Part shown: piece after piece, positions 32,138 through 38,949 of the stretch | Layout: each line of letters opens with the position of its first letter | Numbering within the stretch: the first letter of the stretch is position 1 | Origin: JAKQLP01 sp964562165 | Lineage (GTDB): Bacteria; Patescibacteriota; Dojkabacteria; B142; OLB20 | DNA: 55,553 bases | NCBI GenBank assembly: GCA_964562165.1 | Contig: CAZLRZ010000003.1 | Location: 1 to 55,553, forward strand | Direction of reading: 5' to 3' | The notes under the pieces: model-generated | Seen by the model: only the letters and a program-made list of their open reading frames with translations | What the model was told of the DNA's origin: nothing | Databases searched by the model: none | Translations under genes and position numbers: made by a program

Positions 32138-33487
32138 TTAAGGCATTAGATTCTTGAAAAATCCTTTGATTTTATCGAATACACCATCACCAGTTGGGGC
32201 TTTTGAGGTCGTTGCTTTTCTTGAGCCACGATAGCCTTCGTTTGCTGCCGCATACTGGATTAGGCCTTGAACAACAGAATAAGCTGGGCCAGAGATTTCA
32301 TCTACTAGACCAGTCAAGCCTTTTGCTGTACCAACACGGGCAGGGACACCAAATACTTTTTTGGCAATATTTGTAATGCCGGGGATCATTGCAGTACCTC
32401 CGGTAATTACTACTCCGGCAGGTAATTTTGAATTATTTCCAGATTCTTCGACTTGTCTTATTACCATATCGAAGATTTCACTTAATCTGGCTTCAATAAT
32501 TTCATCAAACATTTTTCTTGAAATTGTCTTTACTCCATTAATTTCGAGACTCGAAACATCAATTATATCTTTTACTCTTTTGTTCTCTTTATCTTCTTGA
32601 TCTTCGATTTCTTCTAGATCGGCATCTTTTTCGCTATATTTAGCTAAAATCTTTTCTCTCTTTTTAGTCATTTCGTTAACGTTTTGCTTACCGGAACCCA
32701 TTCTCATTAATTCTTCCGCATTTATTTTTATTTTTTCTGCATCTTCTAAAGAGACTCTTAAACCAATTGCTAAATCTGAAGTTATATTTGCTCCACCTAG
32801 TGGAACTGATGAACTATGTGTAATAGCATCTTCTTCAAAAGTGTTAATAGTCGTTGTTCCGCCACCAATGTCTAAAAGCATTACGCCGAGTTCTTTTTCG
32901 GTAGCTGTAAGCACGCTTGTGCTTGAAGCCCAACCGCCAAAAACAACATCATCAATCTTTAAGCCAATTGCAGTAACGCATTTCATTAAATTGTGTAAAG
33001 CAGAACTTGTGGCCGAAATAATATGCGTATTAACTTCTAATCTAGTACCAGTCATTCCGATAGGATCTTTAATATCTCCTTGAGCATCTACAATAAATTC
33101 TTTAGGAATAACATGAATAATCTCTCTTGAAGGAGGGATTGAAATTGTTCTTGCACTTTCGATGGCTCTTAAAATATCTTCGGATTTAATTTCAACATCG
33201 GCAACAGCAACAACACCTTTATTATTTGTGCTTGTTATATGTTTTCCATTAATTGAAATATATACAGATGGAGAAGTTAAGCCCGCCATACGTTCTGCAG
33301 CTTCCAAGGAACCTGCGATTGCAGTAATCGCCTCATCAATATTTACAACAACACCCTTTTTCATCCCCTTACTTGGGAATGTAGCAACACCAATTACGGT
33401 TGGGGATTCAGATTCATTAATACTGGCAATTACAGTAGCTATTTTTGTTGATCCGATGTCTATCGCTGAAATTATTCTGTTTGGCAT
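32138..33487 (-). CDS. ftsA: cell division protein FtsA
   Basis: A 449-residue actin-like protein that ties the FtsZ ring to the membrane. It has the phosphate-binding opening AIDIGSTKIATVIA, a 1C/SHS2 insertion (about 80-165), phosphate-2 LLDIGGGTTTINTF, and the adenosine motif VVITGGTAMIPGI. An acidic-basic insertion (about 275-305, YSEKDADLEEIEDQEDKENK) is longer than in typical FtsA. The C-terminus (FDKIKGFFKNLMP) is the amphipathic membrane-targeting helix. Confidence 0.96.
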   Translation of the reverse strand: MPNRIISAIDIGSTKIATVIASINESESPTVIGVATFPSKGMKKGVVVNIDEAITAIAGSLEAAERMAGLTSPSVYISINGKHITSTNNKGVVAVADVEIKSEDILRAIESARTISIPPSREIIHVIPKEFIVDAQGDIKDPIGMTGTRLEVNTHIISATSSALHNLMKCVTAIGLKIDDVVFGGWASSTSVLTATEKELGVMLLDIGGGTTTINTFEEDAITHSSSVPLGGANITSDLAIGLRVSLEDAEKIKINAEELMRMGSGKQNVNEMTKKREKILAKYSEKDADLEEIEDQEDKENKRVKDIIDVSSLEINGVKTISRKMFDEIIEARLSEIFDMVIRQVEESGNNSKLPAGVVITGGTAMIPGITNIAKKVFGVPARVGTAKGLTGLVDEISGPAYSVVQGLIQYAAANEGYRGSRKATTSKAPTGDGVFDKIKGFFKNLMP

Positions 33488-33511
33488 ACCTTTATTAAAT
33501 ATCTATACAGT

Positions 33512-33540
33512 ATTCTAAAACAAATCTGACTATGATTCAA
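33512..33540 (-). promoter_or_regulatory. promoter of ftsA
   Basis: On the minus strand TTGAAT (33535-33540), a 17-bp spacer and TAGAAT (33512-33517) precede the ATG at 33487, giving a leader of about 18 nt. Confidence 0.55.
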
Positions 33541-33557
33541 ATTAATAAAAAAGATTT

Positions 33558-34679
33558 TTATTGGACAACCAGGACCTTTGTAGCCGAAACATCAATCAGC
33601 TTATAGTCTTTCCCCCTTTTTGCAAGATCGGCGAATACAATCAGTAAATCCTCAAACTGAAGCGAGGATTTTCTATTTAACCCGAATATTATGAATTTGC
33701 CATTATTTGACTCAAACCTAACGAGTAATTCTCCCTCCCAATAAATTTCTTCGATTGGAATATTTCTTTTTAATAAAAAGCTTGAACCCTCAAGAGTTAG
33801 ATCCAATCTATCGATATCAACTTCTTGATTCTCCTCGTATTTTTCATTATTTAAGATCTTGATTTTAGGAAAAGCGGTAAATTTTGATAAATCCGCCATG
33901 CTTTCATTTAACCTCCAATACCCTTTGGCCTCAGACATATATAGATCCTGAAGCGAAGCCAATACCCTTTCTTTTTCTTTAATATTTATTAAATCAAAAA
34001 CAAATTGCTCCGCCACAGCTTTTTTCTGTTCTTCAATAGGTTTATCAGCAAGTCCCATTTTAACAATAAATTCATTTTCCAAAGTGGTTTTAACTAACGG
34101 GTCTTCCACATCACCATACCCCCTAGCAATAATGATTTTATTATTAGAAAATTCGACCTCGTCTTTTGTGATTATTTGCAAAACTCGACCTTCTTCATCA
34201 ATTAAATACGATCCGTTCATATTAATTAGTATGGCCTTTGGCTCTCTTTCGGAGATTTTGATAAAAAGCTTATTTGGCCAAATTTTATCAACATCAACAC
34301 CATCTACGATTGGGAAAGACTTTAAAATTTGGCCTTCAATCGCTTCATTATTCGCTAAATATATATGCAGGCCATTAAACCTATAGAGGCTATCAATTAT
34401 TTCATTATCGGTGATGTTTTGATTCCCGATAATCTGAAAGTTTTTGATTAGGAAGTAGGGATAACGAACAAACTGATAAATCAAAGTCACAATACCAACT
34501 ATTAACGCTATAAAAAACATACCAAAGAGTATCTTCTTCATAGAAAACTTTGAGGATCTACCTACAAGACGAAATCCATTGGAAATAGTTTTGGGTTTAT
34601 AAAGAACCTTAGGCTCAAACTTGAGTTTGTTGAAATCGACTTCTTTTTGTTTTCTGCGGGTAAAAAGATTCCAGCCCAT
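33558..34679 (-). CDS. ftsQ: cell division protein FtsQ/DivIB
   Basis: A 373-residue protein with a basic cytoplasmic N-terminus (about 50 residues), one membrane helix (about 50-70) and a POTRA domain (FLIKNFQIIGNQNITDNEII and KIWPNKLFIKISEREPKAIL), followed by the FtsQ beta-domain (YLIDEEGRVLQII). It scaffolds the division complex outside the membrane. It lies upstream of ftsA in the order ftsQ-ftsA-ftsZ, the classical arrangement. Confidence 0.88.
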   Translation of the reverse strand: MGWNLFTRRKQKEVDFNKLKFEPKVLYKPKTISNGFRLVGRSSKFSMKKILFGMFFIALIVGIVTLIYQFVRYPYFLIKNFQIIGNQNITDNEIIDSLYRFNGLHIYLANNEAIEGQILKSFPIVDGVDVDKIWPNKLFIKISEREPKAILINMNGSYLIDEEGRVLQIITKDEVEFSNNKIIIARGYGDVEDPLVKTTLENEFIVKMGLADKPIEEQKKAVAEQFVFDLINIKEKERVLASLQDLYMSEAKGYWRLNESMADLSKFTAFPKIKILNNEKYEENQEVDIDRLDLTLEGSSFLLKRNIPIEEIYWEGELLVRFESNNGKFIIFGLNRKSSLQFEDLLIVFADLAKRGKDYKLIDVSATKVLVVQ

Positions 34680-34746
34680 AAAGAACTTATATAAGTAATT
34701 CTTATTTTACACAAGAACTGGGAATGTTTGTATTGAAATTACTAAA

Positions 34747-35016
34747 TTATCCTAATTTTAGTTCTCTCTTTAACTTCTTCACTTCATCCTCACCAGATGA
34801 TTCTAGTAAGTATTTCATTAATCGAGATCTTTTGCCGACCATGCCAAGTAGACCTCTTCTAGAGTGTTTATCTTTTTTATGAGTCTTCAAATGTTCGGAT
34901 AATTCGTTGATTTGATGAGTTAATAGAGAGATTTGAACTTGTGGAGAACCTGTATCGGTTTCGCTAGTTCTAAACTTCTCAACTATTTTTTGCTTTACTT
35001 CTTTGGTAAGAGCCAT
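34747..35016 (-). CDS. rpsO: 30S ribosomal protein uS15
   Basis: An 89-residue protein of normal length: KQKIVEKFRTSETDTGSPQV, QISLLTHQINELSEHLKTHK, KDKHSRRGLLGMVGKRSRLM and the C-terminal helix. It binds 16S rRNA helix 22 and starts platform assembly. In many bacteria rpsO sits next to pnp; here the two are about 9 kb apart. Confidence 0.98.
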   Translation of the reverse strand: MALTKEVKQKIVEKFRTSETDTGSPQVQISLLTHQINELSEHLKTHKKDKHSRRGLLGMVGKRSRLMKYLLESSGEDEVKKLKRELKLG

Positions 35017-35085
35017 TGTTTTTCTTTTAATAAATAAACTAAATACATTCGCTTGAGAATTTCACTGCAAGCCAAAGTATAAGTC

Positions 35086-35107
35086 CGTCTTTATAAATTT
35101 AAAGACG
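35086..35107 (-). promoter_or_regulatory. hairpin at the 5' end of the rpsO transcript
   Basis: A perfect 8-bp stem (35086-35093 with 35100-35107, 6-nt loop) begins about 6 nt after the -10 box, so the RNA would start with this hairpin. It may protect the 5' end, or serve as part of the S15 binding site used for autoregulation in other bacteria. Confidence 0.45.
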
Positions 35108-35112
35108 TTATT

Positions 35113-35141
35113 ATTATAATAAATAATGGCGATATAATCAA
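35113..35141 (-). promoter_or_regulatory. promoter of rpsO
   Basis: On the minus strand TTGATT (35136-35141), a 17-bp spacer and TATAAT (35113-35118). The -35 box overlaps the stop codon of trxA. Confidence 0.65.
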
Positions 35142-35467
35142 CTATTTATGTAATAGTTGAGCTTATCCACGAGATCTTGTTCGGATCGAAGTCCGACAAT
35201 AGTCTCTTGAACTTGACCATCTTTGAAGATAACCATTGTGGGGATGCTCATTACATGGAATGCCATCGCCGTTTGTCCGTTTTCGTCAACGTCAAGTTTG
35301 CCGATTTTTACGTCTTTATTATTTGCAAATTTTGTAGCAATTACATCTACGATTGGACCTTGTATTCTGCAAGGACCACACCAAGTAGCCCAAAAATCAA
35401 CAAGGGCAACTCCTTTGAATTCTGCGATTTCTTTTTGAAAAGTCGCATCAGTTAATGCTAAAGCCAT
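35138..35467 (-). CDS. trxA: thioredoxin
   Basis: A 109-residue thioredoxin with the active site WATWCGPC, the cis-Pro motif MSIPT and FKDGQVQETIVGLRSEQDL. It reduces disulfides in the cytoplasm using thioredoxin reductase. The length and all key residues are normal. A TATAAT box lies only 3 nt before the ATG and an upstream TATAGG is the other -10 candidate. Confidence 0.97.
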   Translation of the reverse strand: MALALTDATFQKEIAEFKGVALVDFWATWCGPCRIQGPIVDVIATKFANNKDVKIGKLDVDENGQTAMAFHVMSIPTMVIFKDGQVQETIVGLRSEQDLVDKLNYYINS

Positions 35468-35501
35468 AGTATTATAAACCTATAAATTTAAATATTTTCT
35501 T

Positions 35502-35789
35502 TTAACGATTCAGTTTTTTCTCTGGTTGAGGTTGAAATCTACTGGTGATTTCTTTTATTTTTGGTTCTACCTCTTTTGATATTTTCTTTATTTGAGGCAT
35601 AACTTCTTTCTTTTGGAAATCATCAACAGCGTCTAGTGAATGTTTGATAACTTTTTCTCCACCCTTTTTTAATTTCTCAATGGTTTTTTCGCCACTTTCT
35701 GGAGCTACTAGCATTCCAACACCTGCGCCAACTAAACCTCCAAGTAGAAGACCTGCTAAAAAGTAAATTGTTCCGTCCTTGTTTTCCAT
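35502..35789 (-). CDS. YtxH-like small membrane protein
   Basis: A 95-residue protein with a Gly-rich membrane helix (LAGLLLGGLVGAGVGMLVAP, about 11-30) and a long charged helix, the YtxH-family pattern (APESGEKTIEKLKKGGEKV). The family has no firm function but is often linked to stress. It lies 34 bp upstream of trxA. Confidence 0.8.
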   Translation of the reverse strand: MENKDGTIYFLAGLLLGGLVGAGVGMLVAPESGEKTIEKLKKGGEKVIKHSLDAVDDFQKKEVMPQIKKISKEVEPKIKEITSRFQPQPEKKLNR

Positions 35790-35826
35790 AATTTAGATTT
35801 AAAAAATAATATAAATATTAAAACTT

Positions 35827-36150
35827 TTATTCTTTATCGGACTTGCCCTTAGAACCCATACCAGGGATGTTTTTTACAAATCCAAGGATCTTGGTTAATG
35901 GTACAAAAACTCCTCTTGTAAAGCCACTAATGGATTCTAGTATTGATTTCACCTGTTCAATAATATAGTCATAATCTCCGGTAAATTTCTCCATAACCTC
36001 GCTAACAAGATGCAAAATGAAATTTGATTCTTTGACCGTATCAACAAGACCGCCAAGTATTCTCATCATTTGGACAGATAAGCCGACAAGACTAAAAGCA
36101 ATGGATAAAACTAAAATCAATTTAACAAAATCGTCGATGGTGATCGTCAT
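35827..36150 (-). CDS. hypothetical membrane protein, DUF948-like
   Basis: A 107-residue protein with one N-terminal hydrophobic helix (about 8-30) and an amphipathic helical tail. The pattern of helix plus repeated VxxILxSISG-type turns resembles DUF948, but I cannot be sure. It lies 37 bp upstream of the YtxH-like gene, consistent with one operon ending in trxA. Confidence 0.55.
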   Translation of the reverse strand: MTITIDDFVKLILVLSIAFSLVGLSVQMMRILGGLVDTVKESNFILHLVSEVMEKFTGDYDYIIEQVKSILESISGFTRGVFVPLTKILGFVKNIPGMGSKGKSDKE

Positions 36151-36227
36151 AATAATAGAAAATAATATATATTTTAATTATTCCACAAGTTTCCCTTTTA
36201 AGCAACGAAAGCCTTGGAATGAGCAAA

Positions 36228-37192
36228 CTACAGTTTAGTTTTAATTAATTCTAAGCCACCAAAAATGGCCGACAAGTCCTTGAATTTTGCAATTTTAAAT
36301 TTTGGTGGCTTAACTATCTTTAAAGCGTCATTAACTTTTTTTGATATCAAGTCGATTATCTCGGGTTGATTTATGGATACACCCCCGCCCATCACCACTA
36401 CATCAACAGGATTAATGCTTAAAATACTTATCAACCCTTGAACCATAAAGGGGATAACGCTTTTCCACTCCGAAAGTATCAGATTCGATGGATGTGTATT
36501 AAACCTTTCAATCAAGGCCTTTCCACTAGCAAGAGAATCCCAGCAGCCTATCTGGCCACATCTACATTTTGGATAATTGCTGCCGAGTGAATGGTGCCCG
36601 ATTTCAGAAGCAAAAGCTATCCGCTTTTCATCAACGGTTCTTATTAAAGCCCCACCTATTCCGCTACCCCAGTTTACATACCAAAAATCTTCTTCCGTTG
36701 AAACGGCCAAGGACTCTCCTAAGGCAGCAACGTAAGTATCGTTTTGAATGAATACCGGACATTTAAATTCCTTTGTAAACAGATCTACCAAATTAATGTT
36801 TTCCCAAAGAGGTAAATTTACCGAGTTGATTAACATGCCCTTTTCAATATCTAGAGATCCTGCTATGGCAATAGCAATAGCCTCAATCTTTTCACCCTTG
36901 GTGATTTTTGCAATTTCGTTTTTAATCTCATCAAGGTTAGATTTTGCATACTTAACAAGTTTGGGCTGATTAGATTTTAATGTTTCAAAAACCCCAATTC
37001 TACNNNNNNNNNNNNNNNNNNNNNNNNNNNNNNNNNNNNNNNNNNNNNNNNNNNNNNNNNNNNNNNNNNNNNNNNNNNNNNNNNNNNNNNNNNNNNNNNN
37101 NNNTACTTAACAAGTTTGGGCTGATTAGATTTTAATGTTTCAAAAACCCCAATTCTACTGTTGGTGCCACCTATATCTAGAATTACAAACAT
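36228..37192 (-). CDS. ROK-family sugar kinase (split by a scaffold gap)
   Basis: The gene begins at ATG 37192 (MFVILDIGGTNSRIGVFETL, the ATP-binding motif) and ends at 36228. Removing 155 bp (the 100 N plus one copy of a duplicated 55-bp end) restores a single open frame of 269 residues. Other motifs: QNDTYVAALGE (catalytic Asp), WGSGIGGALI, SEIGH, and the zinc signature CRCGQIGCWDSLASG. ROK kinases phosphorylate glucose, N-acetylmannosamine or other sugars; the substrate cannot be told. As deposited, with N retained, the frame is broken, so it will be misread as two fragments. Confidence 0.88.
36949..37158. other. artificial scaffold gap flanked by a 55-bp duplicated contig end
   Basis: A run of exactly 100 N (37004-37103) is flanked by identical 55-bp sequences: 36949-37003 and 37104-37158. 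This is the typical trace of two contigs ending in the same k-mer being joined with a default spacer. It contains no real missing DNA if the two copies are one. Confidence 0.95.
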
Positions 37193-37248
37193 TTTGTTTA
37201 AATAATATAAATTTACTGTATATTTAAGTTCCTTAAAAAACAAGTTTA

Positions 37249-37257
37249 TGTTAAAAT
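37249..37257 (+). promoter_or_regulatory. extended -10 promoter of rpmH-rnpA
   Basis: TGtTAAAAT: TG at 37249-37250, TAAAAT at 37252-37257, about 22 nt before the rpmH ATG. No clear -35. The 93-bp divergent gap also carries the ROK gene's upstream region. Confidence 0.5.
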
Positions 37258-37285
37258 ACAGTGTGCTATTTAGATTATTAAAGTT

Positions 37286-37477
37286 ATGGCTAAAACTAGA
37301 AGAACATATCAACCGCATAAAACAAAGAGGCTTAACACGCATGGATTCATGTCCAGAAGTGCTACACCCGGCGGACAAAATGTTTTAAAAAATAGAAGAA
37401 GCAAAGGCAGACATGAACTTACCGTTTCTGACGAAGTAAGACAAGACAAAGCCAAACGCTTTAAAAGATTAAAATAA
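37286..37477 (+). CDS. rpmH: 50S ribosomal protein bL34
   Basis: A 63-residue protein with the family core KTRRTYQPHKTKRLNTHGFM and RRSKGRHELTV. Typical bL34 is 44-47 residues; here about 16 extra residues (SDEVRQDKAKRFKRLK) extend the basic C-terminus. It ends immediately before rnpA, as in many bacteria. Confidence 0.95.
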   Translation: MAKTRRTYQPHKTKRLNTHGFMSRSATPGGQNVLKNRRSKGRHELTVSDEVRQDKAKRFKRLK

Positions 37478-37840
37478 ATGCTTTCCAAAAAAAATAGACT
37501 TAAAGGAACAGCTAATTTTGAAAGAATTTTTAAATATGGAGAAAAGTTTTTTTCTCCATATTTTGTTGTCTATCGCTTAAAACACTCAACTGTTAAAGAC
37601 ACGGGTGAAAACACATCCAAACTAGACTTATCAGACCCTCACATTGGTTTTATCTCCAGTAAAAAAGTTGGCGGAGCCGTACAAAGAAACCATGCCCGCA
37701 GAATACTTAGCGAAGCCATTCGTCTAAACATCCTGGACAAGGGCAAAGCCCCAAATGCAGACTATATCTTTATTATAAAAAAGGAATTGCTAGCTTCATC
37801 TGTTGAAGCGTTAAAAGCAGAAACTTCAAAGCTACTTTAA
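37478..37840 (+). CDS. rnpA: ribonuclease P protein component
   Basis: A 120-residue protein. Landmarks are the N-terminal RLKGTANFERIFKYG, SSKKVGGAVQRNHARRIL (the RNR-type basic motif) and a C-terminal helix. It binds the M1 RNA and helps cut the 5' leader of pre-tRNA. The ATG abuts the rpmH stop codon, so the two are coupled. A bidirectional terminator follows. Confidence 0.95.
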   Translation: MLSKKNRLKGTANFERIFKYGEKFFSPYFVVYRLKHSTVKDTGENTSKLDLSDPHIGFISSKKVGGAVQRNHARRILSEAIRLNILDKGKAPNADYIFIIKKELLASSVEALKAETSKLL

Positions 37841-37860
37841 AAACACATTAAGTATAAAAA

Positions 37861-37893
37861 AACCCTCCTTGAAAAAGGAGGGGTTATTTTTTG
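37861..37893. terminator. bidirectional intrinsic terminator
   Basis: A 10-bp stem, AACCCTCCTT with AAGGAGGGGTT (one bulge), is preceded by an A-run and followed by a T-run. It works on both strands: it ends rpmH-rnpA from the left and rpoB-rpoC-rpsL-rpsG from the right. Confidence 0.85.
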
Positions 37894-37908
37894 TATCTTT
37901 AAAAAAGA

Positions 37909-38379
37909 TTACCAGTTCAAATGACTGAAAGCTTTATTAGCTTCGGCCATTTTATGAACTTCTTCTCTCTTTTTGTATGCAGAACCTTCTTTGTTGAAAG
38001 CGCTGAATAATTGGTTTGTAAGACTTTCGATTGAATCTTTACCACCACGACTCTCTTTTGCAGCCTTGAGAATCCATCTCATTGCTAATGAAAGCTGTCG
38101 GCCTTCAGTTACTGGGACTGGGACCTGATAGTTTGCACCACCAACTCGTCTTGATCTAAGTTCGATCTTTGGTTTAATATTGTCTAGGGCCTTATTAAAA
38201 GCTTCTAGCTCGCCTAATTTAGTTTTTTCGGCAAGTTTTGACATTGCAGTATAAACAATTTTTTCTGCGATTGTCTTTTTTCCATCAATCATTAAATAAT
38301 TGATGAATTGGTTTACAACAGGACTATTGAATTTGGAATCCGGTTGTAATTTTTTGATTTTGGCTTGATGACCTCTCAT
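37909..38379 (-). CDS. rpsG: 30S ribosomal protein uS7
   Basis: A 156-residue protein matching the family from MRGHQAKIKK onward: VVNQFINYLMIDGKKTIAEK, RRVGGANYQVPVPVTEGRQL and AMRWILKAAKESRGG. It organises the 30S head. It follows rpsL by 21 bp. The S7 family sometimes represses its operon; no site is obvious here. Confidence 0.97.
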   Translation of the reverse strand: MRGHQAKIKKLQPDSKFNSPVVNQFINYLMIDGKKTIAEKIVYTAMSKLAEKTKLGELEAFNKALDNIKPKIELRSRRVGGANYQVPVPVTEGRQLSLAMRWILKAAKESRGGKDSIESLTNQLFSAFNKEGSAYKKREEVHKMAEANKAFSHLNW

Positions 38380-38400
38380 GTTACGTTCTTTTATTCAAAA

Positions 38401-38859
38401 TTAATTATTTGCTGTCTTTTTAGGCCTCTTAGTACCGTATCTTGATCTTCCTTGTCTTCTTTTATCGACTCCAGCAGTATCATAGATACCTCTAACAACC
38501 TCATATTTTACACCTGGAAGATCAGGTGTTCTTCCGGCCTTCACGAGAACGACAGAGTGCTCTTGAAGATTATGGCCTTCTCCTGGGATATAGGCAATGA
38601 TCTCCTGCTTATTTGATAAACGTACTTTTGCAACCTTTCGAAGTGCAGAGTTTGGTTTTTTAGGAGTTCTTGTATAAACTGCTAAACAAACACCTCTTCT
38701 AAAAGGATTATTTGCTCTAGTAAATTTATTTTGCAAACTGTTGTAGTTAAATTGCAACTGTTTGTATTTTACTATTTCATTAAATTCTAGTCCTTTGTAA
38801 AAGACAGTACCCTTTTTAGGTGATCTTGTCTTTTTGACTAATTGTGATATTCTTGGCAT
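38401..38859 (-). CDS. rpsL: 30S ribosomal protein uS12 with N-terminal insertion
   Basis: A 152-residue protein; standard bacterial uS12 is about 124-138. The start (RISQLVKKTRSP) and the core (NPFRRGVCLAVYTRTPKKPN, YIPGEGHNLQEHSVVLVKAG, KYEVVRGIYDTAG) are conserved. About 20-25 extra residues lie between them (roughly residues 15-45). The position equivalent to E. coli Lys87, a streptomycin contact, is Pro (RTPDLPG); the Lys of TPKKPNS is kept, as is the Asp after position 87. Confidence 0.96.
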   Translation of the reverse strand: MPRISQLVKKTRSPKKGTVFYKGLEFNEIVKYKQLQFNYNSLQNKFTRANNPFRRGVCLAVYTRTPKKPNSALRKVAKVRLSNKQEIIAYIPGEGHNLQEHSVVLVKAGRTPDLPGVKYEVVRGIYDTAGVDKRRQGRSRYGTKRPKKTANN

Positions 38860-38893
38860 TTTTTTTAAACTTTTACTTAAATAATTTTCAAAT

Positions 38894-38941
38894 AAGCCTT
38901 TGATCCATCCTCGTGAGTGAAAGATCCAGCATTTAAGGCTT
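38894..38941 (-). promoter_or_regulatory. foldable element between rpoC and rpsL
   Basis: The 90-bp gap has a perfect 7-bp outer stem (38894-38900 with 38935-38941) and a short inner GATC pairing (38902-38905 with 38923-38926). No T-run follows. It could be a processing site or a ribosomal-protein binding site. Confidence 0.35.
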
Positions 38942-38949
38942 TAAATAAA

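Noticed and set aside
36170..36227. Terminator after the ROK gene
   Set aside because: Only a weak 5-6-bp stem with a large loop and no T-run.
36228..36836. Truncated ROK pseudogene
   Set aside because: The break is the artificial N gap; removing it and one duplicate restores the frame.
37193..37285. Replication origin beside rpmH
   Set aside because: No dnaA gene and no cluster of DnaA boxes is visible.
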